DNA of 64,000 nt, taken from contig CAVNZM010000015.1 of NCBI GenBank assembly GCA_963693365.1, positions 3,286,001-3,350,000 of the forward strand. Direction: 5' to 3'. This document shows positions 44,686 through 63,458 of the stretch, piece by piece. Positions within the stretch are counted from its first letter, which is position 1; the number at the start of each line of letters is the position of its first letter. Source of the DNA: Amoebidium appalachense. Taxonomy: Eukaryota > Ichthyosporea. The translations under genes were made by a program, and so were the position numbers. The notes under the pieces were generated by a model that searched no databases, had not been told where the DNA came from, and worked only from the letters and a program-made list of their open reading frames with translations.

Positions 44686-46462
44686 GAGTTCGTGCACGTG
44701 ACGATCAGCTACTAGCTGCACGGGGAGCTTAGCCCTTTCTACTCTGCGATCCTTGTGGGGTGTGACGTCAGTAGGGGGTCGAGTAAGACTACTATGGAGG
44801 TCCTTGGAGGCCCTAAAGGAATACAAAAATAAATGCCAGCACTGGAATGCGTAAGTGGGGGAATGTGCATTTATCACACTGGATGTGCAGTAAGAGTGTC
44901 CGTGCCACTCAGTGATTGGTGTACGGCCCGACGAATCGGTCACTGGTTCAGTTCCATTTCAATTTCAATACGGTGCCGAAGGTGCCTTAGTCAGCGTCTT
45001 TTCTCGAACGTGGTTACGCGGGTGGTTACTCCAGTAGGAGGGGCGAAATAATTAGTGATATGGGCCACGGCAGTGCAACTGCCAATTCCAAGTTAGCACA
45101 CGATGAATCATCGCAGATCGCACGTTCGATGCGTGTGCACATGTGAGCGTGGGGTGCAGGCTGTCCTCTCAATGCCACGTTGAGTTATTTCAGACTCTCC
45201 GTAGACTTGACACGTACGTGGTATAGCCAATTTAATATATCAGCCAGCTGCCATAATTTCTTTTAATATGTTTACTGGACCAGCAAGACGACACTGAGAC
45301 CCGAATGTTCAATACCCACGATCCCATGATACAGTATCTTTCGCAGGCTTGAGCAGCTGTAGATTCCGACATCATTCTGTAGAATATGTAGCTACCACTC
45401 ACAACGTATTATCATGGCCATACCATCGAAGGTATTTTTTGTTTAGGCTTTTTGTTTGCATGGCTCCGCATTGGCAGACAATAATGACATTCGTTGATTT
45501 TCTGCCGAAGGCCACAGTGTGATGATGACTCAGTTGGCCATAAAGAGGCTATGGTCAATATGGCCCATAACTAAGTGTGAGTCTTATATATTCACAACCC
45601 CTTATCACTGATTCATGCACACACACGCCTGCCATTGAATATCTACGGTACCCAAGGCAACACCCCAATCCCATATATACGCAACACTGCGAGCCACCGC
45701 GCACGACGTGATTGGATAAGTCACGCGTGCCCACAAGTTGAAAAGTTGTGCCCAAAACACATCACGGTATGCATTTCCGACTCTGGCAATAGCGATGATT
45801 GGTCAATTGAGAGCGTAAGTTTTGATTGGATAATTAAACACTATCGGGATTTTGGTCCATATGGATTCAAAAAGCCAATATTCAATTTTCTGCATTATAT
45901 GTTAAAAGTAATTAAGGCCACAAAAGGCTGAGACGGTTTACTTTTGTTCTTAGCAGTACACTTGGGCGAAGCTTTCTACTGCGTCTAATGAACCATATGG
46001 ACCGTGCCCGCCAATTTCCCGAAATCAGCAGATCAGATCAAAGGAATGCGAACAGGAATGTCAGAAATTCCACTTCGTGCACCGCACACGTGCACGGACA
46101 TGCATTCGCATGTACACGCACACGTGCACACACACAGGCCCGAGCCGCGACCCATCAGTAGCCAAGTGACAAACACACACACACGCACGCACAGAACAAA
46201 AAAGTGCATACATGCGCGTAAATTTGAATGTACAACGTGTGCGTAGACGTGTACGCGCCGTCCGACGGTCGGCCGAGTACACGATCAGTACTTGTAAAAA
46301 CGCATGCACGCGCGCGCGCATACACACACATGGCATTGCACAATTTGCTTCAACCGTAAAAGCACGTCGCAGCTGTACCCACTGACACAGACGGCAGATA
46401 CATCAGACAGACATGTATATACACAAACATCATATATGGTAAGTATATACATACTGCAGCAT

Positions 46463-46501
46463 CATACTGTGTACATAGCAGTGTACTATGTACACAGTAT
46501 G
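46463..46501. repeat. Perfect 16-bp hairpin
   Basis: CATACTGTGTACATAG is followed after a 7-nt loop by its exact reverse complement. It lies in otherwise unique sequence. Confidence 0.85.
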
Positions 46502-47491
46502 TACCGGAACACAGCTCAGGTATGCACTTTGTGGGGGCGTGCAGATCTGGGGGTGCACGGCGTGCACGGCGTGCACGCCCGCACGCGAGGCTGCTCCCTA
46601 TGTGTGGGTACATGGAACTTTGAATTGAGTTCAGGCGCTTTCAGCGCATGAAATGGGCGAGCCTGCAGGCCCATTTCTTAGAAAACGGCAGGTGATACAT
46701 GTTTTATGAATGAACTTCATAACCAACTGTATAAGCAATACGCCGTGCACATGTGTCGATGAAAATGTTTCGACAGCCGGCGCCACCAAGTACGCAAATT
46801 TCACACCCTGAGGAGCTGAGGTCTCTAGCCTGTAGGCCGTCGAAATGATTCCATATGCCCGCTGAGGTGGACCATACGTCATTGCTAATGTAGGTTATGC
46901 CAAATAAATTATTGCCAGTGAATGTGTAGATGCCCTGGAATTGAGCTATTCACGATCATTTCTGCCATTTTGTCACCAAGTGCCAGAGAAAACAAATGTC
47001 CTCAGGCTGTGAACGGCGATCGAGACACAACACCGACCAATCGCTGGGCAAAAGCTGGCACGCGTCGAAATCCGCGCCAATAGGAACACAAAGAATAACT
47101 GCAAGTTGCGTGCGTGCGTGCGATCACGTGGGCGGTGATGGCTTATGTAGAGTCATTTGTAACAGACCGATTCAGTTGACAAAGCTCATGATGATACATG
47201 CATATACTGTCAACTGTACTAGATTCAATTGGGTAACGCTGGGCCCCGGCCGCGGGGTGGCCCCGTTTACACACGATTACATCATTGGCAAAATTCCTAC
47301 AAGAGCGTCTGCGGCCATGCGGCCTCCGACGGTCCAGCGACGCGGACCCGGTGCAGGGCTAAGTTGTGCAGCCAATCAAAATTTGTAAACTGTATGCCAA
47401 ACATACGTTGAAGTTGACGGATGTCGGCTTCACAGTGAGAATGTTAGTGTCTCGTTGGGTATGTTGCTAATATAAAGAAAGAGACAGTATT

Positions 47492-47945
47492 TACAGGGGG
47501 TGACTGAAATCAAGATCATTGGTACTTTGAAAATAGAGGCTAATTATCTTAAAATTTTCAGGGGCCATAGCCTAAATGATCTTAAAATTTTACTTTGTTT
47601 GGGTTGTTTCCGGGGGGAGGGGGGGGGGGAGGGGGGGGGGGGGGGGGGCTGTGCGTGCGCACGCGCGCGCATGCGTGTGTGTGTGCATGTATGCCAGGGT
47701 GTGTGTATGTATGTGTGTGTGTCTGCGCATGAGCTGCATGTATGTGTGTGTATATATGTATGTGTATGTGAACGAATTTAGTCGATGTGTATGTATGCGT
47801 GCTTGCACATGCGCGCGTGCGCGAGTGCGTTTGTGTGTGTCTGGGCATGCTTGCGCGTCTCAGTGAGCGTGGGGTGTGAGTATGATGCCATATGTGCATC
47901 TCTCTCTCTCGGCCCCCCCTCCCCCCTCCCCCTTCCCCTCGTCCT

Positions 47946-48015
<70 letters not shown>

Positions 48016-48519
48016 CCCCGGGCCCCCCTCTCTCTCTGTCTGTCTCTGTCTCTCTCTCATGCGCGTGCGCGCGCGCGCGTCACAGTATGTGTGTGTGTGT
48101 TTGTGTTTGTGTGTTTGTGTGTTTATGTGTATGTGTGTGTGTGTGTGTGTGTGTGACTGTGTGTGTGTGTGTGTGTGTGACTGTGTGTGTGTGTGTGTGT
48201 CTGTGTGTGTGTGTGTGTGTGTGTGTATGTTTGTGCATCATGATACTATAATTATGTGTGAGCGTGTGCTTGACAATTTCAATCGTGCCACCTTCATACC
48301 GATCTGTTCGACCGTGAGTTGCTCTCAGTCTGTGTGTCACAGCAACATATTCACGGTGCACACACGTCACTTAAATATGAATATGTGCCCCTCCCCGTTT
48401 ACTATTTGACTTTCGATTGCATCGGTGTGAAAGCTAGTAGTAAATACTGAAAACCCTCTGCCCCCTCCCTCCCCACATTCTCAGTTTTCTTTTCTTTTCT
48501 TTCTTCTCTTTTTCTTTTT

Positions 48520-48550
<31 letters not shown>

Positions 48551-49137
48551 GGAGGATGTGTACGTTTGTGGATGGGGGAAGGGGGAGGGGGGGGGGGGGG
48601 GGTGCAGAGGGGAGGGAGGCTTCTTCTCATATGGGTGGTGGGTCGCCCCCCCCCCCCCCCCCCCCACCTCCCCTTCCCCTCCCCCCTCCCCCCCCCCCCC
48701 CACACACACACACAGTTGGCGGTTCGAAATACCCCATACCCTTCAACTCCCCCCCCCCCCCCCCCCCCCCCCCCGCCCCTCCCGACACCCCCCCCCCCCC
48801 CCCCCACTCCCAATTGGAACACTCGGTTAGAGGTGAGGAAGACCAGGGCGGTGACAGTGGTGTAGCATTTTAATCAATGTATGTCTTCTCCCTAGCCACC
48901 AAAACATTGTCAGGGCGTGCACGTGACTCGCCCCTTGTTCTGTGCAACATCCGAGGCTCCCCCCTCCCCCTCACCCCCTCCCCCTCCCCCTCCCCCCCCC
49001 CCCCCCCCCCCCCTTCCCCCCCAATGATATTAAATATCCACCAGGTTTGTTAGACCATATTATCTTATTTTTGGGGGGAAAAAATTAGCACTATTTATTT
49101 TAATTTCAAATTATCTTAATATTAGTCACCCCCTGTA
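47492..49137. mobile_element. TIR element with TA duplications (Tc1/mariner-type ends), non-autonomous
   Basis: TACAGGGGGTGACT at 47492-47505 and its exact reverse complement at 49124-49137 form perfect 14-bp inverted termini. The outer TA on both sides fits a TA target duplication, leaving CAGGGGGTGACT as the element end. The 1.6-kb interior is G runs, TG/CA, a CT array and C runs, with no transposase frame. TA duplication plus CAGG-type ends is characteristic of Tc1/mariner elements, so a MITE inflated by microsatellites is inferred. A diverged relative lies at 39706-40079. Confidence 0.72.
47950..48011. repeat. CT microsatellite
   Basis: About 30 CT units within the 47.5-49.1 kb element, followed by TG arrays interrupted by GACTG. 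Confidence 0.93.
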
Positions 49138-49298
49138 CGTGCTTTCTTGTTCTTGGAGTTTTTTCTTTTCTTTTTCCCCCGCTGCATGTCTTACCACACC
49201 CGCACACATGTGCAAGGACACGTGCACACGGGGTCGTCCACCCGCACACATGTGAACAGAGTACCACACACGTGCACACGGGATCTTCTTCTGTGGTA

Positions 49299-49940
<642 letters not shown>

Positions 49941-50189
49941 CATAAAAGTACACATGTACGGTCAACAATGCACACATGCCATCAGATATGCACACACATG
50001 AGCCTGCTGCTTTCTAGCATAAAAATAATAAAACAGAAATTAAACAACAATGTGCATTTTGTGCACGAGCTTAGTAGTCTCGATATTTGTTTTTTGCAAA
50101 GGCGCCACATACTTTTCTGGGTTGGGCCACATCATAAATATATTGAAACTAAATTAAGAGCGACTCTATAACGGTGGAGACGTGGAAAA

Positions 50190-50352
50190 AAAACTCCTTG
50201 CACATGTGTGCGGGGTTGGCAAGACATGCAGCGGGGAAAAAAGAAAAGAAAACCCCCCAAAACAAGAAGGCACGTAAATACTGTCGCTTTCTCTATAGCA
50301 ACACTGTAGTACCCAACTTGAACAGCTTGAAGACACCAACATCCACCAACCA

Positions 50353-50400
<48 letters not shown>

Positions 50401-50401
50401 C

Positions 50402-50459
<58 letters not shown>

Positions 50460-51010
50460 GTCACAAAAACACGCATTCGCATACACACACACATGCAAAA
50501 CAGACACACACGCACACATTCCCACACACATGCACACCATTTCTCCTCTCTTCCCTTTACGTCCCCCATTACCGTAGCCCCCCCCCCCCCCCCCCCCCCC
50601 CCCCTTCCACCATCTCTACAAACGCATTTAGACACGTCTCATATGCATGTTCTTGTAATCTCTCAAGTTGTATGAGTATTATTGTTCCGTTGAACACACC
50701 CACGAGTGAATTGCAAAGTTTACTTCCGCGCTGCATTACTTGCCACACCCGCACACATACGCATGTGCAAGGAGTACCACACAGTGTATGCACACAACTT
50801 TCTCCTCTTCCCTTAATTAACCCCCCCCCCCATATGCCCCCCCCCCCCCCCCCCTCCCCCTTCCCCCCTCCCCCGCTCCCCCAGCTTCCACCCTCCCTAA
50901 AAACACATGTAGACACCTCCAGCACCTGCAATCTCTGCCGATTGAGCTTTATCGTTCAACACACTGGGCATATCGATATCTGCGATCTGCAAAGACATGC
51001 AAACTGCCAG
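50190..51010 (+). repeat. Segmental direct duplication, copy 2
   Basis: Second copy of 49299-49940 in the same orientation, longer because of an expanded CA array (50357-50458) and a C run. Together they form a tandem duplication with units of about 0.7-0.8 kb. Confidence 0.82.
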
Positions 51011-51984
51011 GCGGCCTCAACTCGGACCCCTCCGACCTTCAAGCCAAATTCCGGAATTTGACCAGCTAGCCTACCCGTATTTCAATGCCCACAAAAACCA
51101 TAATAAATACATGTATTTTGAATCAAGGCTAAAAAATAGTTGCTGTATACATATATCAAAAACCTAATAAATCAAAAAGTATGGGTTTTAATAGCAAAAA
51201 AACCCCCCAAAACGACTGTCCCAAAAGGGCACGCGCTACGTACGTACGCGAAGGGGCGCCAAATCGCGGAACGGAATATGCGATCATCCGACGGTTTCGC
51301 AAGGGAAATCACTAAAAAATGGGTGCGACATTCACTATTTCGGTAAAGTTTTCATAAAGTTTACAACCAACAATGGAATGCTCATTTAATGAACAAAATC
51401 GGCAAGAACTATAAAACAGATTCCAGCTATGATTGGCCATATAACGTCCTCATTTTTTACCAAAAAGCGTTTGCCAATCTTAGAGGGCCCAGTTCAGAGC
51501 TGAGAGGGGATACATCACCGGCTAGCTCTTGAAAGGGCTCATGAAATCGAATCAAAACACAGGAAACTGCCCGTCTCCGTAAACCAAGATCTAGGAGTTT
51601 TACAACGCGCTCAAAATGAGTCTTCATCTTACAAGGAAGAAAAAGCGCAAAAGATTATTAAAATTCCTGGGGCAAAAGATTTGAATTCTACTCCATTTTT
51701 GGCACAACTCCAAGAGCAACAATATGCAAAATTTCCGAAACAGTACACTTCCTGCTTAGGCAACATTTTCGGTTGTAACCCATTCGAACATACTTTCAAG
51801 GGTATTGGGTGGATATGGCAAAAAATTCCTGGCATTCCATGGTACCTTGTCTGTGCAGGCAGGGATGACGTCATGGCGATGACGCAACTTTCATATGCAT
51901 TCTGACGGTATAAATACCAGAAATCTGGCGATTCCTGGTGACTTTTTTCAAAGTTTCACTTAAATTTTATTTATAGATCTAGAC

Positions 51985-52300
51985 CCTCACACGTAACGGT
52001 GTGCACGCGCTGCGATGGACTTTCTGTCGCGGCGCCTCGACGGTTCGATAGAGTCCAGTGTTCGCTCTCACACGTACTGACGGTGTGCACGCGCTGCGAT
52101 GAACTTGACGTTCGCTGCTCAGATTTTTCCTTACACTCTCGCGACCGCGTGCATGCTTTCTGTCGCGGCGCCTCGACGGTTCGATAGAGTCCAGTGTTCG
52201 CTGAATGTGTAAGGAAAAATAAGGAGCTATCTCAGTAGGTGGCAGGTGTTCGCTGAATGTGTAAGGCAAAAATAAGGAGCCATCTCAGTAGGTGGCAGGG
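51985..52300. repeat. Cluster of short direct repeats
   Basis: GGTGTGCACGCGCTGCGATG occurs twice, CTGTCGCGGCGCCTCGACGG occurs twice (about 52022 and 52159), and a 52-bp unit containing GTTCGCTGAATGTGTAAGG is tandemly doubled at 52196-52300. Confidence 0.85.
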
Positions 52301-52605
52301 TTAGACCTGGGTATAGATAGCTACAAGCACGTGTCGTGATTGCCAAACATCTTCCAAGGGTCACTGAGAACTTCAGCAACTTTTCCTCTGCATGGATATC
52401 GATGATAATATGTAGTCAGCCTGCACTCTCCGCCAACCGTTTTCTTTTTTCTTTTTTTCTTTTCTTTTCCTTTTTTTGGGTGTTTGTTCATGTACAGCCA
52501 GCTGCAGGCTAGCTAGCTCTACCGTACTGGGTACGTTTGGAAGGCGCCAAACACGCGCACGTGTGCACGTGTGCACGTGTGTGTGTTTGTGTGTGTGTGC
52601 GCGTG

Positions 52606-52648
<43 letters not shown>

Positions 52649-52768
52649 CTGTGTGTATGTGTGTGGTACGCGTACGTGTCAAGTGTGTGTACATGTGTGT
52701 GTGACGCGTGTGTGCACGTGTGTCACGTTGTAATATGTGTGTACGTGTGCACGTACACATGTGTGACG

Positions 52769-52799
<31 letters not shown>

Positions 52800-53085
52800 G
52801 GGGGGGGAGCCGAACTGGGGGGGGGGGGGGGGGGGAGGGGGAGGGGGGAGGGCTGGGGGAGCCTCGGGGGCATCGGTGGCCCCGCTCAGCTCGAGGTCCG
52901 AGGTTCGTGCACGGTTAATTAGCGTTACAGATGATTATGCATGTGCGGGGAGGGATTCGTACCATCATGATCATGTAGTTAACTCAATGTCAATTACACA
53001 AAGCTATAGCTAAGTTAGTTAAACCTGAATCTATCTATAAATCGATCTGTACACACACACACACACACAAAATGTACACACACAC

Positions 53086-53152
<67 letters not shown>

Positions 53153-53568
53153 TTGGGGTTTACATCACTCTTATATGGACAAATTATAACCAACGAACGT
53201 AGATCCGATGATGCATAGACAGTACATTGCACATACCGTAAACTTTCTGTTCATGATGTGCACCGAGCCCATTCAAGAGGTCTCAGAAGTTCAATTTGTA
53301 TCGACCGGTACCCATAATAATCATTCTTGTATTGATGCCGTCACCGTGAGTCATGCATGGCAAAAGTAGCGTATTAGTTGATCAATGAGAGGCCATATCA
53401 TGGCCACATAATGATAATCAATCTCAACGTGCACCCGACTCCAAAATCTGTTCCAAACAAATATTTCGAAGTGATCACACGAGGCACTACCTTCGAGGCA
53501 CTACCTTTCTTACGAGCTGTCTTTGTACTTTTTATGCACCTGGCTTATGGTAATCATAGGCCAATACT

Positions 53569-53571
<3 letters not shown>

Positions 53572-53631
<60 letters not shown>
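53572..53631. repeat. TA microsatellite
   Basis: About 30 TA units, the only long TA array in the window. Confidence 0.95.
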
Positions 53632-53633
<2 letters not shown>

Positions 53634-54373
53634 CGGTGACTATATTGATCACACTAGAGCCTGTCACATTCTACCGTTGCAAAGTAGAGCCACATACTGA
53701 AAGATATGGGTGCTGCCGCAAAATCCACTCACTATTATTTCCATTCGCACTTTTGCACTGTGATAGTACTGGTGGCAACGTGAGCCTTAGGTCCATTCAT
53801 TGTTACATTCACCATATATATCAGATGATTGCAAATACCTGCCATATATTGAATCACTGAGGTTCGAATAGTTTACAAGTGACGATCATATACGAATACT
53901 CATATATTTATGCAGCAAGACACATGTGCGTATCCAATCAAATTGCTTTCATTCGAAGCTTGAGAGCACTAAATTAATAGTATTCACTGTTCAGTGCCAT
54001 ATTAGTATTGCGATCACCCAATGGCATAAATACAGAACATACTGAAGAAGGTTCAAACCAAGCACTGGCATGCGTATAAGACGGTTCTAAAGATCATGTC
54101 CTTCCTCAGCCCTGGCCCAGTTTGAAAGCATAACTCAGTCACAAACATTTTTTTTCATACCGTGCCCGAAAGTTATCCCCCCCCCCCCCCCCCCAAAACC
54201 CCCCCCAAAACCCCCCCCCCCCAAAAAAAAATAGGGCCCCGGGACTCCAGTAAACCTATGTCGGAGTAAAGCCTGTGTAAGCCCAAATCAAATATCAACA
54301 TAATTAGAACATGTCCCACATGTGCTCACTTAGTAACCAAAAACACTCACCTTTCAATGACATTGACATGCAT

Positions 54374-54544
54374 TCAGTTCAGTACGTCAGGGTGTGCAGA
54401 CAGAAAGTCTTGTGCATTGTAATCGTGCCTACGTGTCGCGAGAAGCGGACCAATGTGTGCGACGGATTCTCGCGCGCTGGGATCCGGTTGGCTGGATTTT
54501 CCTGCCATCTGCTGCCACCTGGACGTGAGCTCTGTCGTGGGCTT
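54374..54544 (-). CDS. Putative terminal exon of the MUN-domain gene
   Basis: A minus-strand open stretch reads ...KPTTELTSRWQQMAGKSS... to a TGA at 54374-54376. Family members usually continue after the second Munc13-homology segment with a pattern like LY-x-PT-x-x-LI-x-x-W/Y, which fits here. Starting at 54544 (after TACCAG) gives phase 0, matching the phase-0 donor at 57847. The more natural-looking acceptor CCTAG at 54556 would need a different phase and perhaps an unseen micro-exon. The intervening 3.3 kb holds the minisatellite. Confidence 0.5.
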   Translation of the reverse strand, partial: KPTTELTSRWQQMAGKSSQPDPSARESVAHIGPLLATRRHDYNAQDFLSAHPDVLN

Positions 54545-54563
54545 CTGGTAGTCTGCTAGGCAC

Positions 54564-54914
<351 letters not shown>

Positions 54915-55086
54915 TGTGTGTGTGTTGTGCTTACTGGGGAGCAGACGGGGAGAGAGGATGAGTGAGTACTTTGAAACGGCCAGAGAATATGAATAAAAAG
55001 GTGACCTCCGACTAAGTCTAAGCAACAGCCCAAGAGCAGATTTGTCAGTTCGACTCGATGATATCATTACAACCTGCTGTGAAATA

Positions 55087-55129
<43 letters not shown>

Positions 55130-55269
55130 AAATCCTCCGGGGTTTCAATCCCGCATTGGCCATAAGATGCTGCCTTTCGTGCAATCAAGTCATGCGTGTT
55201 TCTGTTCCCAGCATAACGTGACATAAACAAAGGGAAGGATGTTCTCAGAACATTTGTTGTGTACCTTGT

Positions 55270-57297
55270 GTGGGTGTGCATATGTATGCTTGCACATGTG
55301 TATGCTTGTGCACATGTGTGCTTGTGCATGTGCGTGCCTGTGCATGTGCGTGCCTGTGCATGTGCATGCCTGTGCATGTGCGTGCCTGTGCATGTGCGTG
55401 CCTGTGCATGTGCATGCATGTGCATGCATGTGCATGTGTGTGCGTGCATGTGCATACATGTGCATGTGTGTGCGTGCATGTGCATGCATGTGCGTGCATG
55501 TGCATGCATGTGCGTGCATGTGCATGTGTGTGCCTGTGCATGTGCATGCATGTGCATGCATGTGCATGCATGTGCATGTGTGTGCCTGTGCATGTGCATG
55601 CATGTGCATGTGTGTGCCTGTGCATGTGCATGCATGTGCATGTGTGTGCCTATGTGCATGCATGTGCATGTGCGTGCATGTGCATGTGCATGTGCATGCA
55701 TGTGCATGTGTGTGCCTGTGCATGTGCATGCATGTGCATGTCTGTGCCTGTGCATGTGCATGCATGTGCATGTGTGTGCCTGTGCATGTGCGTGCATGTG
55801 CATGTGTGTGCCTGTGCATGTGCATGCATGTGCATGTGTGTGCCTGTGCATGTGCATGCATGTGCATGTGTGTACCTGTGCATGTGCATGTGTGTGCCTG
55901 TGCATGTGTGTGCCTGTGCCTGTGCATGCATGTGCATGTGTGTGCCTGTGCCTGTGCATGCATGTGCATGTGTGTGCCTGTGCCTGTGCATGCATGTGCA
56001 TGTGTGTGCCTGTGCATGTGCATGCATGTGCATGTGTGTGCCTGTGCATGTGCATGCATGTGCATGTGTGTGCCTGTGCATGTGCATGCATGTGCATGTA
56101 TGTGCCTGTGCATGTGCATGCATGTGCATGTGTGTGCCTGTGCATGTGCATGTGCATGTGTGTGCCTGTGCATGTGCATGCATGTGCATGTGTGTGCCTG
56201 TGCATGTGTGTGCCTGTGCATGTGCGTGCATGTGCATGTGCGTGCCTGTGCATGTGTGTGCCTGTGCATGTGCATGCATGTGCATGTGCGTGCCTGTGCA
56301 TGTGCGTGCCTGTGCATGTGCGTGCATGTGCATGTGCATGCATGTGCATGTGTGTGCCTGTGCATGTGCATGCATGTGCATGTGTGTGCCTGTGCATGTG
56401 CATGCATGTGCATGTGTGTGCCTGTGCATGTGCATGCATGTGCACATATGTGCATGCATGTGCATGTGTGTGCCTGTGCATGTGCATGCATGTGGTGCAT
56501 GCATGTGCATGCATGTGCATGTGTGTGCCTGGGCATGTGTGTGCCTGTGCATGTGCGTGCATCTGCATGCATGTGCATGCATGTGCATGTGTGTGCCTGT
56601 GCATGTGCATGCATGTGCGTGCATGTGCATGCATGTGCATGTGCATGTGTGTGCCTGTGCATGTGCATGCATGTGCGTGCATGTGCATGCATGTGCATGC
56701 ATGTGCATGTGTGTGCCTGTGCATGTGCATGCATGTGCATGTGTGTGCCTGTGCATGTGCGTGCATGTGCACATATGTGCATGCATGTGCATGTGTGTGC
56801 CTGGGCATGTGTGTGCCTGTGCATGTGCGTGCATGTGCATGCATGTGCATGCATGTGCATGTGTGCGCCTGTGCATGTGCATGCATGTGCGTGCATGTGC
56901 ATGCATGTGCATGTGCATGTGTGTGCCTGTGCATGTGCATGCATGTGCGTGCATGTGCATGCATGTGCATGCATGTGCATGTGTGTGCCTGTGCATGTGC
57001 ATGCATGTGCGTGCATGTGCATGCATGTGCATGCATGTGCATGTGTGTGCCTGTGCATGTGCATGCATGTGCATGCATGTGCATGTGTGTGCCTGTGCAT
57101 GTGCATGCATGTGCGTGCATGTGCATGTGTGTGCGTGCATGTGCATGCATGTGCGTGCATGTGCATGCATGTGCATGCATGCGCATGTGTGTGCCTGTGC
57201 ATGTGCATGCATGTGCGTGCATGTGCATGCATGTGCATGCATGTGCATGTGTGTGCCTGTGCATGTGCATGCATGTGCGTGCATGTGCATGTGTGTA
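55270..57297. repeat. 2-kb TGCATG minisatellite
   Basis: Roughly 32-bp higher-order units are built from TGTGCATG, TGCATGCA and TGTGTGCC (or CGTGCC) modules. Almost every base alternates purine/pyrimidine. No TAA, TAG or TGA occurs in long parts of any frame, so huge open frames run on both strands. These encode only CACMCM or HMHAHA patterns and are not considered genes. It lies in the inferred last intron of the MUN-domain gene. Confidence 0.95.
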
Positions 57298-57396
57298 AGT
57301 GCCTGCACATGAGTTGTGCACGCTGTGTACGTACATGTTTTGCAAGCATCATGGATCGTGTGTACACGTCTATACTGGGCCCATGTGCCCACGTGT

Positions 57397-57488
57397 GCAC
57401 CTGTTAGTGTGCATACGATATTCCTGTGTTCCTGTGTAGACCTTACTTACCCTCATCAGATATCCGAACCGCCCATCCAAGTCCAAGC
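57397..57488 (-). pseudogene. Duplicated partial exon of the MUN-domain gene
   Basis: On the minus strand this repeats the 3' end of the 57848-57934 exon plus its donor: ...LDLDGRFGYLMR then GTAAGT, with a synonymous difference (TTC for TTT) and an intact donor. It lacks the 5' half and any acceptor. The flanking CTGTTAGTGT also recurs near 57795. It looks like a truncated tandem copy. Confidence 0.7.
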
Positions 57489-57569
57489 GTGCATGCACAT
57501 GTGTGCACACTTGTCTGTTAGCATAATCGTGTGCGCACGTCTAAATCATGCCCCGTGTGTGCATGCGTG

Positions 57570-57791
57570 TACAGTCACCGTGCGTTATAGCGCCCCCACA
57601 ACCCTACCCCCCCCCCCCCCCCCCCCCCCCAAATATAGCGGCCCCCCCGCGATGTCACAGATTTGGGGTTTCGGGCAGGATCTGAACACGGACACATTAC
57701 GATGTTGTGTCCCCACGATATAACGCCCCCTCGGAGTGTAACAAGGGGGGGGGGGGGGGGGGGGGAGGGGTTATATCGAGCGGTGACTGTA
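57570..57791. mobile_element. Pogo/Tigger-like MITE with TA duplication
   Basis: Left end TACAGTCACCGTGCGTTATA and the reverse complement of the right end (TACAGTCACCGCTCGATATA) form imperfect inverted repeats of about 20 bp, continuing into C/G runs. TA flanks both sides. CAGTCACCG...TATAACG-type ends resemble pogo-class elements of the Tc1/mariner superfamily. It is 218 bp with no coding capacity and sits between the two copies of the duplicated exon end. Confidence 0.7.
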
Positions 57792-57847
57792 CATCTGTTA
57801 GTGTAAATGTGTGCACGTGATTATATGCCTATGTAGACTTTACTTAC

Positions 57848-63341
<5,494 letters not shown>

Positions 63342-63366
63342 CTTTAATATGGAGAAATGGGGTGTT

Positions 63367-63458
63367 GGTTAGAGAAAGAATAATGGGGTGTCGGGTGAAT
63401 GCGCGCGCGCTTGGTTAGAGAAAGAATAATGGGGTGTCGGGTGAATCGCGCGCGAGCG
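63367..63458. repeat. 46-bp tandem duplication
   Basis: Two adjacent copies of a unit starting GGTTAGAGAAAGAATAATGG and ending in a GCGC-rich stretch, inside the most upstream visible intron of the MUN gene. Confidence 0.85.

Larger units (their letters stand above)
43213..47490. other. Unique, AT-richer region without a recognised gene
   Basis: No exon passes inspection; the open frames are short and without family resemblance. It contains a TIR-bounded element (44125-44681) and a perfect hairpin (46463-46501). Microsatellites are scarce here compared with the rest of the window. The first part probably holds the promoter of the zinc-finger gene. Confidence 0.55.
51011..54373. other. No recognised gene
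   Basis: AT-rich unique sequence (51.05-51.98 kb), a small repeat cluster at 51985-52300, a TG array with a G run (52590-52840), a CA array (53050-53148), a TA array (53572-53631), and unique sequence to 54170. The 74-codon open frame at 51681-51905 has no family features. Confidence 0.5.

Noticed and set aside
46996-47388. 130-codon plus-strand open frame
   Set aside because: No recognisable motif, no splice context, ordinary AT/GC mixture; chance is the simplest explanation.
51681-51905. 74-codon plus-strand frame with protein-like composition
   Set aside because: It has no ATG-led start and a stop just upstream in frame. A decayed element is possible but unsupported.
54178-54231. CCCCAAAA-like tract resembling a ciliate-type telomere
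   Set aside because: Only two or three irregular C/A alternations occur; they fit the C-run plus A-run pattern seen throughout and do not form a regular array.
55130-55160. GGGATTGAAACCCC resembling a tRNA T-arm
   Set aside because: No acceptor, D or anticodon arms can be built around it.
55270-57297. CRISPR-like repeat array
   Set aside because: There are no unique spacers; units are continuous and variable, and the genome is eukaryotic.
55045-57407. Overlapping open frames of 500-766 codons on both strands
   Set aside because: The 32-bp repeat simply lacks stop codons. All six frames are equally open and no start context, splice signal or homology singles one out.
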